Source of the DNA: Chloroflexota bacterium
Lineage (GTDB): Bacteria; Chloroflexota; Anaerolineae; Aggregatilineales; J027
Assembly (NCBI GenBank): GCA_013112715.1
Contig: JABFGB010000010.1
Span: 1 to 64,000 of the forward strand
Reading direction: 5' to 3'
Length of the DNA: 64,000 nucleotides
In this document: piece by piece, positions 50,786 to 59,853 of the stretch
How positions within the stretch are numbered: the stretch's first letter is position 1
Layout of the letters: the number at the start of each line of letters is the position of its first letter
The notes under the pieces: generated by a model
Database searches by the model: none
The model's input: only the letters and a program-made list of their open reading frames with translations
Told to the model about the DNA's origin: nothing
Translations under genes and position numbers: made by a program

Positions 50786-53155
50786 TTAATCTTTTGCAGC
50801 ATGTTCCGCTCGACTGATATGCTCCAGTTTCAAAGTATCTCCATCGGCAACTACGCGGATTTTGTCACCGGGTTGGTAGGCGTTTTCAATCAAGGCCGAT
50901 GATAACGGACGGGTGAGCAGACGTTCAATGACGCGGCGCAGTGGGCGTGCACCATTGGCGGGGCTGTACCCCTCGTTGAGCAATAACTCGCGGGCCGAAA
51001 CATCCAATTCCAATGAAAGTTCTTGAGCATCCAAGCGCTCCATGACATCGGCCATCTGCAATTCTAAGATTTCGTTGAGGGTGTCTTTGTCGAGCGGGTT
51101 AAAAATCACGAGTTCATCCAACCGATTGAGAAATTCGGGCCGGAAGAATTTTTTCAGATGGAAGCTGTAATCGGGCAAACCATCACTCTTGTTGACAAAG
51201 CCAATCCCCTTGCCGACATCTCCCGTACCGATATTGCTGGTCATAATCCAAACAGCATGACGCGCGTCCACCGTCGCCCCTAGCGAATCGGTCAGGCGGC
51301 CTTCATCAAAGACCTGTAGAAACACGTCAAAGACCTGTGGAGCGGCTTTTTCGACCTCATCCAGTAGCACGACTGAATAGGGTTTGCGGCGGAGGGCCTC
51401 GGTCAATTGTCCACCGCGTTCCGTGCCTTTATAACCGGGAGGGGCACCGATCAGACGGGAGACTGTGTGTTCATCATGAAATTCGGACATATCGAGCCGA
51501 ATCATGGATTTTTCGTTGCCAAATAGAAAATCCGCAAGGGCGCGGGCCAATTCCGTTTTGCCAACACCGCTTGGGCCGAGGAACAGAAATACGCCTACCG
51601 GTCGTCTTGGATCACTCAAACCAGCGCGGTGACGTTTGATGGTATCCCCTAGTGTCTTGACAGCGTGTTCTTGACCCCGTACCCGCTTGCTCAAGGTCTC
51701 ATTGATCTTGAGATATCTTTCGCGTTCACTGGCCCGTAATTCAGCAACTGGGATGCCTGTCCATTCGCTCAAGACTTCATGGATGGTTTGGGCGGTGACT
51801 TGCCAAACGGGTTCGTCCTCTTCATCCGGTGAGTGAGTTTGAATCACAATCCGGGCGCAGGCTTCATCCAACAAATCAAGGGCTTTGTCGGGCAGTCGTC
51901 GGTCAGTGAGATATTTTGCGGAAAGTTTTACGGCCTGTTCACGGGCTTCCGGCAGAATCGTGACATGGTGGTGTTCTTCGTAACGCTTGTAGACATTTTC
52001 AATGATGATAAGTGTGTCTTCGATGGTGGGTTCGCCAATATCAATGGTGCGGAAACGGCGATCAAGAGCGGGGTCTTTGGCGATGGCTTTGCGATATTCC
52101 TCAAAGGTAGTCGCGCCAATGCAGGAGATGTCGCCGCGTGCCAAAGCGGGTTTCAGGATATTGGCGGCATCCAAATTGCTGTCAATGGTGTCGCCTGCTC
52201 CAACGATAGTGTGAATTTCATCAATAAACAAAATGACATCTTTGGAACTGCGGGCTTCTTCGACAATGCCGCCCAGACGTTCCTCAAATTGACCACGCAA
52301 ACTCGTACCCGCCACCAACATGCCGACTTCGATTTGCACGATGCGTTTATTTTTCAATGGGCCGGGGGCGGTATCATTGGCGATTTGCCATGCCAACCCT
52401 TCGATGATGGCGGTTTTCCCAACACCAGCATCCCCCACTAACAACGGGTTATTTTTCTTGCTGCGGGTCAAGGTACGGGCGACGGCGCGGATTTCGGTAT
52501 CGCGTCCGACGGCTGGCCCCAATTTGCCGAGGCGGGCTTGTTCGGTCAGGTCGCGGCCATATTTGTCCAATAATGGGGTGGGCATGGCGCGGCCCGGCAC
52601 CCGTTCATTGTCCGGTTCCATCAAATCACCAAAATCCCGATGATCCATCAGGTCGCCAAACAGGTCTTTTTCGTTGCTGGAATCGTCCGATTTACCTTCA
52701 ATATCCAAAAAGCGCATCAAATATTCAACCCAGCGCTGAATCGCCACGCCCATTTGTTTGAGTTTGCGAATCGGTACGCCTTCGCCCTCTTGCAGCATCG
52801 CCAGCAAGACGTGTTCTTCTTCGACCAGAATACTGCCCACATCATCAGCCAAATAGATGCTTTCGGCCAGTATGTGACGGGCGCGGGGGGTCAAGATGGG
52901 GACACGGGTTTCCTCATCATCCCCGCCGCCGACTTCTTTGCGAATCGAATTGCGGACTTCACGGGGGTCAAGGCCGCTTTCAGTCAGGATCAGGTTGGTG
53001 ATGCCACTGGGGTTGCGGGTTAGGGCGTTGAAGATGTGCTCGGTTCCAATATATCCATGCTTCAGGCGAGTGGCTTCTTCCTGCGCTTTTTGCAGCAGTT
53101 CACCGCATCGCTGGCGGATTTCCATTTCGCTCATATCGTGGGATGAATCTCGCAT
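50786..53155 (-). CDS. ClpA/ClpC-type AAA+ unfoldase
   Basis: 789 residues from ATG 53155, preceded by GAGG at 5-bp spacing; a longer frame to 53290 has no such support. Clp_N domain (about 5-145), NBD1 with Walker A GDAGVGKT and [12 protein letters not shown]2 with GPSGVGKT and [10 protein letters not shown]. The loop before [12 protein letters not shown] contains GIGF, matching the ClpP-binding tripeptide of ClpA/ClpC (IGL, VGF), so it should feed a ClpP protease. Unlike ClpB and classical ClpC, almost no middle domain separates the two ATPase modules. No clpP lies in the window. It leads the operon with the TPR-kinase and FHA genes. Confidence 0.93.
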   Translation of the reverse strand: MRDSSHDMSEMEIRQRCGELLQKAQEEATRLKHGYIGTEHIFNALTRNPSGITNLILTESGLDPREVRNSIRKEVGGGDDEETRVPILTPRARHILAESIYLADDVGSILVEEEHVLLAMLQEGEGVPIRKLKQMGVAIQRWVEYLMRFLDIEGKSDDSSNEKDLFGDLMDHRDFGDLMEPDNERVPGRAMPTPLLDKYGRDLTEQARLGKLGPAVGRDTEIRAVARTLTRSKKNNPLLVGDAGVGKTAIIEGLAWQIANDTAPGPLKNKRIVQIEVGMLVAGTSLRGQFEERLGGIVEEARSSKDVILFIDEIHTIVGAGDTIDSNLDAANILKPALARGDISCIGATTFEEYRKAIAKDPALDRRFRTIDIGEPTIEDTLIIIENVYKRYEEHHHVTILPEAREQAVKLSAKYLTDRRLPDKALDLLDEACARIVIQTHSPDEEDEPVWQVTAQTIHEVLSEWTGIPVAELRASERERYLKINETLSKRVRGQEHAVKTLGDTIKRHRAGLSDPRRPVGVFLFLGPSGVGKTELARALADFLFGNEKSMIRLDMSEFHDEHTVSRLIGAPPGYKGTERGGQLTEALRRKPYSVVLLDEVEKAAPQVFDVFLQVFDEGRLTDSLGATVDARHAVWIMTSNIGTGDVGKGIGFVNKSDGLPDYSFHLKKFFRPEFLNRLDELVIFNPLDKDTLNEILELQMADVMERLDAQELSLELDVSARELLLNEGYSPANGARPLRRVIERLLTRPLSSALIENAYQPGDKIRVVADGDTLKLEHISRAEHAAKD

Positions 53156-53292
53156 GACGGCCTCATAAGTCCTCAGCCAAAACGGTTGGATGAACCCATT
53201 ATAGCGATTTTTGCCAAGTATCCTAGACACCGATTTCGCTTTTGGTACGTAAATTGTGATGGATGACTGATACACCTCTTTCTCTAGCACCC

Positions 53293-53298
53293 TATAAT
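53293..53298 (+). promoter_or_regulatory. candidate -10 element for the membrane glycosyltransferase gene
   Basis: A perfect TATAAT lies 20 bases before the ATG, with GGGAGGAA at 5-bp spacing as a strong ribosome site. The -35 region is not convincing. Confidence 0.45.
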
Positions 53299-53317
53299 TG
53301 GATGGTGGGAGGAACGA

Positions 53318-54787
53318 ATGCTAGACGAACTGAAGTACCGATCTTGGCCTCAGCGGAGTTCGATCCATCACCCCCTAAAAGCGCTGATTCGTTTCGAGCA
53401 AGCGATCAATTCACTACAGGGCGTCCGCAAAATTTTTTGGATGACCTCCTTTCTACTCGTGGTACTAGCTCTGCACAGCTATGGTGCGTATCAACATCTG
53501 CATGAACGCAATATTGGTGAGCGCAACACGGGTTATCAAAAAAACGACCAAGAAGATTACATGCTTTATGCCAAAGCGCTCTATTTCTCGGATTATCGGT
53601 ATGCTGGGGATGGCAACCGGATGCCACTGTATCCCGCCCTCCAATCGCTGCATTACAGCCCGACAATCTCGATGGAAGATTATTTTGTGCAGGGCAAGTA
53701 TCTGAACGTAGGCCTATCCATCCTCCTGTTGATTGGCCTATTTGGGATTTTCCTGCACTATTTCTCACCTCTCGCCGCTATGAATTTGATGCTGGTCACA
53801 ACTTTTCAACTGTATATGTTTCGGGCGGCCTATTTTCAAGCCGAGTTGCTTTATTACACGCTCAGTTTTGGGGCGTTTGGGTTGATGCTGCGGCTTTTAC
53901 ATGAACCCTCGTGGAAATTTGCCATTTTGACCGGGATCATGGCGGGATTGGCGCATTTGACCAAAGCGTCCTTTTTACCCGCTTTATTCGCGTTCGGGTT
54001 CGTGATGGGCCTTAAAATGATCTTGATGGCGCGACGGGAAAAACGATGGAAGCCATTGCTAAATAATGCCCTTTCGTTGGGATTGGTGTTGGGGGCGTTT
54101 TTGTTGGTGTTGTATCCGTATATCAGTCGGGTCAAGGATACCTTTGGGCATTATTTTTATAACGTCAATACGACTTTTTATATCTGGTACGATGACAAGG
54201 CGGAGGTCGAAGCGCCGACCAGCACCAAAGCACATGGTGATAGTATCGGGTGGCCCGATTTGCCAGATGATAAACTACCGAGCCTGCAAAAATATCTGCG
54301 CGAAACCACGCCCCGTGAATTTTGGGAGCGGATGGCGTTTGGAGCAAAATTATCCTTTCGCCGCCATATCCTGCCCGGTTCGTATGGCTATTCACCGTAT
54401 ATCGTAGGGTATCCGTTGATCGTACTGCTATTGGCACTGATGGCCTCGTTTGACAAATCGCGGCGGGCTGAGTTCCTGCGACGCATCAACACGCATCGTT
54501 ATCTATTGCTGTACGTGGTGCTTTATCTGGTAGGCTATAGCTTGCTGTATCTGTTTTACATGCAAATCAGCGGAGGGCAGCGGTTTATGCTGGCGCTGTT
54601 CCTGCCCTTAATGTTTTCCGCGACGATGGCAATGAATTTGCCCCTTTTCCAAACGGTGTATGTCAACATGAGCGGGGAGAGGGTGCGTTGGGTTTCGCTG
54701 GCAAACGGGATCCTCTTTTTTATGTTCATCGCCCATGCCCTTTATAATGTGCTGTGGGTGGTAGATGATTTCTATGCGGGGGACTAA
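53318..54787 (+). CDS. multi-pass membrane protein, GT39/GT83-like glycosyltransferase
   Basis: 489 residues with about ten helices. The first outer loop reads NDQEDYMLYAKALYFSDYRYAGDGNRMPLYPALQSL; the acidic cluster and MPLYPAL ahead of the second helix match the layout of ArnT/PMT-type glycosyltransferases. A large loop (about 270-350) lies before the last helices. It probably moves sugars from polyprenyl carriers to envelope targets. The sequence is less similar to family motifs than the GT39-like protein at 34159, so the assignment is moderate. It is divergent from the Clp-kinase-FHA operon. Confidence 0.7.
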   Translation: MLDELKYRSWPQRSSIHHPLKALIRFEQAINSLQGVRKIFWMTSFLLVVLALHSYGAYQHLHERNIGERNTGYQKNDQEDYMLYAKALYFSDYRYAGDGNRMPLYPALQSLHYSPTISMEDYFVQGKYLNVGLSILLLIGLFGIFLHYFSPLAAMNLMLVTTFQLYMFRAAYFQAELLYYTLSFGAFGLMLRLLHEPSWKFAILTGIMAGLAHLTKASFLPALFAFGFVMGLKMILMARREKRWKPLLNNALSLGLVLGAFLLVLYPYISRVKDTFGHYFYNVNTTFYIWYDDKAEVEAPTSTKAHGDSIGWPDLPDDKLPSLQKYLRETTPREFWERMAFGAKLSFRRHILPGSYGYSPYIVGYPLIVLLLALMASFDKSRRAEFLRRINTHRYLLLYVVLYLVGYSLLYLFYMQISGGQRFMLALFLPLMFSATMAMNLPLFQTVYVNMSGERVRWVSLANGILFFMFIAHALYNVLWVVDDFYAGD

Positions 54788-54892
54788 GGGGCTATTATGG
54801 TTATGCGATAGGGTGGGGTATACTTGAAACGATTTTTCAACCATCAGAACACCCTTCTGAATGCCAATTTAAAAACAAAGAGTTGAGTGATT

Positions 54893-56872
54893 ATGGTTCT
54901 GCCTGACCCCCTGATTGGTCGAAAACTAGGCGATTACAAGATTGTTGCTTTATTGGGCAAGGGTGGCATGGCCCGTGTCTACAAGGGGTTTGATGAAGCC
55001 CTACAACGCTATGCTGCCGTAAAAGTCATCACGGGTGAATTTGCTACCGCCGATGAAGCTGAATATACGGCCCGCTTTCAACGCGAAGCGCGTGCGATTG
55101 CCCGTCTGCATCATCCCAACATCGTCAGTATCTACCAATTTGGTCAGGTCGAAGGCATGTATTACATGGCGATGGTCTTTTTGGATGGCAAAGACCTGCG
55201 CATCATGTTAAAAGAGGCGGCAACACGCGGCGAACGCATCCCACCGCTCATCATCCTCAAAATGGCGCGTGAAATTTGCAGTGCCCTAGATTACGCCCAT
55301 ACGCAGGGGGTCATTCACCGCGACATCAAGCCCTCCAATATCATGATGACCACCAACGGAGCCGTACTGACCGATTTCGGGCTGGCATTGACGACGATGG
55401 AAGGCACATTGGGGGATACCTTTGGGAGTGCCCATTACATCGCCCCTGAACAAGCGGTATCTTCGGCAAGGGCTGTTCCCCAAAGCGACCTCTATTCATT
55501 TGGCGTCGTTTTGTATGAGGCGCTAACGGGTAAAGTACCGTTTGATGATCCGTCGGCGATGACAGTGGCGCTTAAACATCTCAATGAAGAACCGCCACCG
55601 CCCACTTTTTATAATCCGGACTTGCCGTCCGAGGTTGAAAAAGTGCTGTTGATGGCGCTGCACAAAGACCCCCGTCAGCGTTATGCCACTTGCCATGATT
55701 TATATTTAGCGTTAGATACGGCTTTGAAGCGCACCGAGGATGAAGATACGGTTGAAATCTCGACCAATTCAGGGCCAAAGAAATCTGCCGCCCAAGCCCA
55801 ATCTCCCGCCGCATTGGAAGCCTATTTAAAAACACTGCGGAATGAGCCACCTAAGCCGACCACGCAGGGTGTACAAACGGTAGGGGATGTGGCATCGAAT
55901 GTTGCCACCCAGCCGCCCCCCGTCTCGCGTCAGTCGGCATTTAGCAATGAGGCCAAGACTCTCAAAAATGAGATTGTGTCGCCGCCGTATCGCACTGTCC
56001 TGCCGCCAATGGAAGAAAAGCGCGGGAATCGCTGGCTGTGGTTGGCGGGCATGATTCCGATTTTGCTCCTGCTGGTGGGGATTGTGGTGGTTGTAGTGAT
56101 GCTCGGACAAAACGACGACGATAAACAAGACAACCCGACCAAACAAGCCGCCGCCAATCTCACGGATACCCCATCGGCTTCGCAAGCACCAACCGAGTCG
56201 CCGACGCAAGATAGTGCTTTGTTGACGCTCACGGCGGTTTTTCAAAGCAACCAAACGCTGAGTGCCATTATCAGCGCGACGGCAACCCGTACTTTGACAC
56301 CGAGCATGACCGTCACGCAGGATTCGCAAGCGGGAGGCGGGTCTGCATCAGCAACAGCTACCCCAACCAGTAGTTCCACGGCGACGGCGACGGCGAGTGC
56401 CACTTCGACCTCTACCCCAACCGCGAGCGAGACAACCAGCCCGACTGTTACCCCGACGCCAACTATTACCCCGTCTGCTACGTCTTCTATCCCGCCTGAA
56501 ATTCGGTTAGAGTATTCGGACGACCACTTTGTGCTCTATAACATTTCCAACCGGGTGCAGAATATTGGCAACTTGTCCTTTCAGGGGAGTAATCAAGGCA
56601 GCTTTGAGGCCTTTGATTGGAATGCGGCAATTGAGGCAGCCGGCGGGGATATTTTCAATTTCGCGTCACAGGGCTGTGTACAAATCTCGATTGATCAATT
56701 TGTGAGCGGCCCAAGCTGTCGCTACTACAACGCCTATATCTGGCGCACAGACAGTGATAGCCACTTTTGGCGAACCATCGGTGGCAACACGACGTTTACT
56801 GTACTCCGCAGTAATCAAGCTATCGCGGAATGTGAGGTTAGTGCAGGGGTATGTGAATTTGCCCTGCCCTAA
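54893..56872 (+). CDS. membrane receptor Ser/Thr protein kinase
   Basis: 659 residues from ATG 54893; a GTG 6 bases earlier is also possible. The cytoplasmic kinase (about 10-280) has GKGGMARVYKG, AAVKV, HRDIKPSNIM, DFG and APEQ, all intact. A linker with Ala/Gln leads to a membrane helix (WLWLAGMIPILLLLVGIVVVVVMLG, about 383-407). A long Ser/Thr stalk follows, then an extracellular domain (about 540-659: IRLEYSDDHFVLYNISNRVQNIGNLSF, with Cys pairs GCVQIS/SCRYY and ECEVSAGVCEF). The outer domain resembles lamin-tail/beta-sandwich folds and may sense wall fragments or surfaces. The stop overlaps the next convergent gene by 4 bases. Confidence 0.93.
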   Translation: MVLPDPLIGRKLGDYKIVALLGKGGMARVYKGFDEALQRYAAVKVITGEFATADEAEYTARFQREARAIARLHHPNIVSIYQFGQVEGMYYMAMVFLDGKDLRIMLKEAATRGERIPPLIILKMAREICSALDYAHTQGVIHRDIKPSNIMMTTNGAVLTDFGLALTTMEGTLGDTFGSAHYIAPEQAVSSARAVPQSDLYSFGVVLYEALTGKVPFDDPSAMTVALKHLNEEPPPPTFYNPDLPSEVEKVLLMALHKDPRQRYATCHDLYLALDTALKRTEDEDTVEISTNSGPKKSAAQAQSPAALEAYLKTLRNEPPKPTTQGVQTVGDVASNVATQPPPVSRQSAFSNEAKTLKNEIVSPPYRTVLPPMEEKRGNRWLWLAGMIPILLLLVGIVVVVVMLGQNDDDKQDNPTKQAAANLTDTPSASQAPTESPTQDSALLTLTAVFQSNQTLSAIISATATRTLTPSMTVTQDSQAGGGSASATATPTSSSTATATASATSTSTPTASETTSPTVTPTPTITPSATSSIPPEIRLEYSDDHFVLYNISNRVQNIGNLSFQGSNQGSFEAFDWNAAIEAAGGDIFNFASQGCVQISIDQFVSGPSCRYYNAYIWRTDSDSHFWRTIGGNTTFTVLRSNQAIAECEVSAGVCEFALP

Positions 56873-57186
56873 TCGCGGCGGCGTTGAGGGGCGGGGGGTG
56901 TCGCCAATGGTTCAACCCGCGCTTCGGTATAAAAATATTCTTTTTTCAGGCGCTTGCCCTCTTCAATGGGGTTGGCCTGCCCAATTTCGACCAAACTGAT
57001 TTTTAGACCAAGCGTGGGGAGTTCATAGGTGGTATGAATTTCACCTGTTTTGGCTCCATTGCGCCAGAATTTCAGATTGGCTTTGTTATCCATCTTGCGG
57101 ATTTCCTTACGCGCTTTGCGATAGCTTAATCCGGCAAGTTTTTGTGCAATTTTTTGGCGTTCCTCTTCGGTGAACGTCGTAGTCAT
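56869..57186 (-). CDS. small conserved-looking cytoplasmic protein, unknown function
   Basis: 105 residues from ATG 57186 with GAGAGGT 3-4 bases upstream; an upstream ATG would add 15 unsupported residues. The protein is basic and helical at the N-terminus (FTEEERQKIAQKLAGLSYRKARKEIRKMD), then strands (LKFWRNGAKTGEIHTTYELPTLGLKISLVEIGQ). No family recognised. Its stop overlaps that of the receptor kinase by CTAA. Confidence 0.65.
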   Translation of the reverse strand: MTTTFTEEERQKIAQKLAGLSYRKARKEIRKMDNKANLKFWRNGAKTGEIHTTYELPTLGLKISLVEIGQANPIEEGKRLKKEYFYTEARVEPLATPPAPQRRRD

Positions 57187-57235
57187 AATACCTCTCCAAC
57201 AGTCGCCATGATAGGATGTGAGTCGGTTCACGATT

Positions 57236-57266
57236 TTAACACAAAACCCGCCTTCTATCGTACAAT
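57236..57266 (+). promoter_or_regulatory. candidate promoter giving a leaderless xseA transcript
   Basis: TTAACA and TACAAT are spaced by 19 bases. TACAAT ends 6 bases before the xseA ATG, and no Shine-Dalgarno lies between, so transcription could begin at or next to the start codon. Confidence 0.4.
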
Positions 57267-57272
57267 CAAACT

Positions 57273-58556
57273 ATGCAAAACTTACCACTTTTTTCACCCA
57301 ACCCCGATGACGATTTTTTAGATACTGGTGAACTGCCCCCAGAAGACGAACCTTCGCACTACACCGTCAGCGAATTGGCGACCTATATCCGCCTCAAATT
57401 TGAGATGGATAGGCAGTTAAGCGGCGTGTGGGTTGAAGGGGAGGTCAGCAATTTGACACGAGCGGCTTCTGGTCATCTCTATTTCACCATCAAAGACGCC
57501 AACGCCCAGTTGAAGTGTGTGATGTGGAAGGGCAATGTAGCCCGTCTGCAACATTTCCCAGAACACGGGGATCAGGTAATCGTGCTGGGCAATGTCGGGA
57601 GTTATGAGCAGCGCAGTGAATATCAACTGGTGGTGCAGGTCATCCAGATGGCGGGGCTTGGTGATCTCAATCAGCAGCTTGAACTGCTCAAAGCGAAATT
57701 ATCCGCTGAAGGGTTATTTGATGAGACACGCAAACGCCCGTTACCATTTTTCCCACGCCGCATCGGGGTGGTGACATCCCCAACAACCGCCGCCTTCCAA
57801 GATGTGCTAAAAGTTCTCAGTCGCCGCTTTCCGGTTGCCGAAATCATCCTCAGCCCCACGATGGTGCAAGGCGAACAAGCTCCTCTGCAAATTATCGCCG
57901 CGCTAGATCGCATTAACCGCCGGGATGATATAGACGTAATCCTGTTGGTGCGCGGGGGGGGCAGTTTGGAAGATTTATGGTGTTTTAATGATGAACGGGT
58001 GGTGCGTGCGGTGGCTGCGTCGCGCTGGCCGATTGTGACCGGGGTTGGGCATGAGATTGATTTTACGCTGGTGGATTTTGCTTCTGATCGCCGTGCCCCC
58101 ACCCCTTCTGCCGCCGCCGAAATGATTACGCCGGAAATTGAATCGTTGCGATATAGCGTCGAGGTATTGCAGGAACGTGCCCACAATGCCATGCAAAATC
58201 ACTTGGACGAGCTACGGGATGATTTAAGCGCCTATGAACGCTCCCTACGGCATTTATCGCCCTATGTGCGTATCCAAAATTATCGTCAGCGGGTGGACGA
58301 TCTAACGATGCGGTTACAGCGGGGTATGGTCGGCAATTTGACCTCGGCCCGCCAGCGATTGACTACCCAAGAGGCCGCTTTACGTGCCAACAGTCCACTC
58401 GCCATTTTGTCGCGGGGCTATGCGATTGTGACCCGCGCCGGGGATGGCAAACGCCTGACGAATGCCCAAGATGCCGCGCCGGGGGTGGATGTGGTCATTC
58501 AATTGGATAAGGGCAGTTTGCGGGCCGCTGTTAAATCGCGGGAATTGGGCGATTAG
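57273..58556 (+). CDS. xseA: exodeoxyribonuclease VII large subunit
   Basis: 427 residues. The N-terminal OB fold (YTVSELATYIRLKFEMDRQLSGVWVEGEVSNLTRAASGHLYFTIKDANAQLKCVMWKG, about 27-85) binds single-stranded DNA. The catalytic domain has RRIGVVTSPTTAAFQDVL, VRGGGSLEDLWCFNDERVVRAV and GVGHEIDFTLVDFASDRRAPTPSAAAE, the family's conserved motifs. A coiled coil follows. It degrades single-stranded DNA to oligonucleotides with XseB. No xseB is adjacent, unlike in many genomes. Confidence 0.96.
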   Translation: MQNLPLFSPNPDDDFLDTGELPPEDEPSHYTVSELATYIRLKFEMDRQLSGVWVEGEVSNLTRAASGHLYFTIKDANAQLKCVMWKGNVARLQHFPEHGDQVIVLGNVGSYEQRSEYQLVVQVIQMAGLGDLNQQLELLKAKLSAEGLFDETRKRPLPFFPRRIGVVTSPTTAAFQDVLKVLSRRFPVAEIILSPTMVQGEQAPLQIIAALDRINRRDDIDVILLVRGGGSLEDLWCFNDERVVRAVAASRWPIVTGVGHEIDFTLVDFASDRRAPTPSAAAEMITPEIESLRYSVEVLQERAHNAMQNHLDELRDDLSAYERSLRHLSPYVRIQNYRQRVDDLTMRLQRGMVGNLTSARQRLTTQEAALRANSPLAILSRGYAIVTRAGDGKRLTNAQDAAPGVDVVIQLDKGSLRAAVKSRELGD

Positions 58557-58578
58557 GGCAAATTTCAATGTTGATGCG

Positions 58579-58612
58579 TACACGGGGCTAAAGCCGCCGT
58601 GCTGAATCTAGC
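58579..58612 (+). repeat. dispersed palindromic repeat, family 1
   Basis: ACACGGGGCTAAAGCC, GCCGTG and CTGAATCTAG. It lies between the convergent xseA and DUF433 genes and could also help end transcription. Confidence 0.75.
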
Positions 58613-58633
58613 TTGAAATGCCGCTCGGCTGGC

Positions 58634-58942
58634 TTAAGATTTGCTAGGGGGTAATTTCGAGGGAAAGTGCTGTTTGGTTGCGCGATAAGTTGTTTCGCTT
58701 TGCTGAATATCTGCTTGAATTTCATCTAGGTGATCGAAAGCATACGTAAGCGCCGCATAGATTTGTGCCAACGACAAATCGTACTCATTGGCAATTTCGT
58801 CGGCACTCATGCCATTGTACTCATGCCACACATAAACATCTTGGACACGAATACGCCGACCTGCGATGCAGGCTTTGCCTCCTGCAATTTCGGGTGTTTT
58901 GGTGATGTGTGTTTCCGTAACATTAAAGGGTGTGCTGGTCAT
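58634..58942 (-). CDS. DUF433 antitoxin-like protein, orphan
   Basis: 102 residues. DUF433 motifs: ITKTPEIAGGKACIAGRRIRVQDVYVWHEYNGMSADEIANEYDLSLAQIYAALTYAFDHLDEI. The family binds DNA through a winged helix and usually pairs with a DUF5615 PIN-like toxin. Here no partner lies next to it: the neighbours are xseA and a lipoprotein gene. GGGAG precedes the ATG. It may be a solitary remnant of a toxin-antitoxin pair or act on another toxin. Confidence 0.88.
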   Translation of the reverse strand: MTSTPFNVTETHITKTPEIAGGKACIAGRRIRVQDVYVWHEYNGMSADEIANEYDLSLAQIYAALTYAFDHLDEIQADIQQSETTYRATKQHFPSKLPPSKS

Positions 58943-58999
58943 TGATAATCTCCCTGTTTTTTGTTGCTTCTATTATAAACGACCAGCACCCTTGCGTTA

Positions 59000-59391
59000 T
59001 CAATTCCAATTATCACATCCAAGACTCAACCAATCATCTTCATTACCCCAAAAATAATATCCCGCATCGTTAGCTTCCCAAAGTAGCTGTTGTCTAATGA
59101 CAATATAATGATCTTCGGTACCATACGGGGAATAAACTGGGGGGTCAATAACAACACACCAAATTTCGTCATAGAGCCGATGGGTTATAGTTGCTTTTTT
59201 AGCCGATTTAACTCTGTAGCTACTGGGAACACTAAAGTTATCAATAGTTCTATATCCATCAATTTCTTTCTCTAAAGCCTTTTTGCCCTCATCTGGCAAG
59301 GAATTTCCACTAACGGCATTTTTCACATCGTCGCAACCAACAAGAAATATACTAATAATTAGTAAATAGATAAGAATGTTTTTTCGTTCAT
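59000..59391 (-). CDS. small lipoprotein with a start-proximal frameshift
   Basis: The reading frame codes for KNILIYLLIISIFLVGC (lipobox LVGC), then a soluble domain rich in aromatic residues with three Cys (WCVV, GCDN). A strong start, AAGGAG with ATG 59391 six bases on, is in a different frame and hits a stop after 10 codons. One extra base in the A6 run (T6 on the plus strand, 59379-59384) would join it to the lipoprotein as MNEKNILIYLL. Without that, translation must start upstream at ATG 59422 with no ribosome site. The sequence is AT-rich compared with its neighbours, suggesting acquired DNA. The family is not recognised. Confidence 0.65.
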
Positions 59392-59487
59392 TTTTAGCTC
59401 CTTGTGGAAAGTATGTCAACAATAACCATCATTGTAAAGCAACTTTGGAGCGAAGTGGACCAAGATGTGCCAATCTACACGTATTTT

Positions 59488-59853
59488 TTATGACAGGTGG
59501 CGCACTCGAATATTCGCAATCGTGAGGGTGGTCATTGCGCCCGCCAATTGTTCAGCATAGTCGCTGACTAGTGCTTCAATGCGGTCTTTTTTGCGAAGGC
59601 GGTGTTTGGCAGGGATACGCACGAGGATAATGCCATAGGTGGGCTGTTCGTCTCAAAAAACGAGTTCACAAAAATCGCGGTCTTCGGTTAACAAAAGACG
59701 CTCTTCTTTGAGCGCCTTCTGTAAAATTTCATCGTCTTCAATGCCGGGGGCTAATTCAGCGATATAGGTTACATCATAGCCCAGTTCACGCAATTTGTGG
59801 ACGATAATCGCATCACAGCTTTCATCGGCCTGAAATTGCATCGTCTGGCTCAC
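59488..59853 (-). pseudogene. DUF5615 PIN-like toxin with in-frame TGA
   Basis: Residues 1-66 read ADESCDAIIVHKLRELGYDVTYIAELAPGIEDDEILQKALKEERLLLTEDRDFCELVF, the DUF5615/Mut7-C-like fold with its acidic residues (ADES, TEDRDF). TGA at 59653-59655 follows. The same frame then continues as DEQPTYGIILVRIPAKHRL for 54 residues to TAA at 59488, exactly the expected C-terminal half. The stop probably replaces Arg (CGA to TGA). It overlaps the DUF433 antitoxin gene. ATG 59841 is an alternative start. The product would lack the last third of the nuclease fold. Confidence 0.8.

Noticed and set aside
51833..52441. 202-codon antisense frame in the Clp ATPase gene
   Set aside because: Mirror of conserved AAA+ coding sequence, no start signal.
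46290..53155. Type VI secretion locus
   Set aside because: Only Clp, kinase and FHA genes are present; no sheath, Hcp, VgrG or membrane-complex genes, and the Clp protein has a ClpP-docking loop unlike ClpV.
59653..59655. Selenocysteine reading of the TGA in the DUF5615 gene
   Set aside because: The expected residue is Arg, not Cys, no SECIS-like hairpin is apparent, and no selenoprotein context exists.
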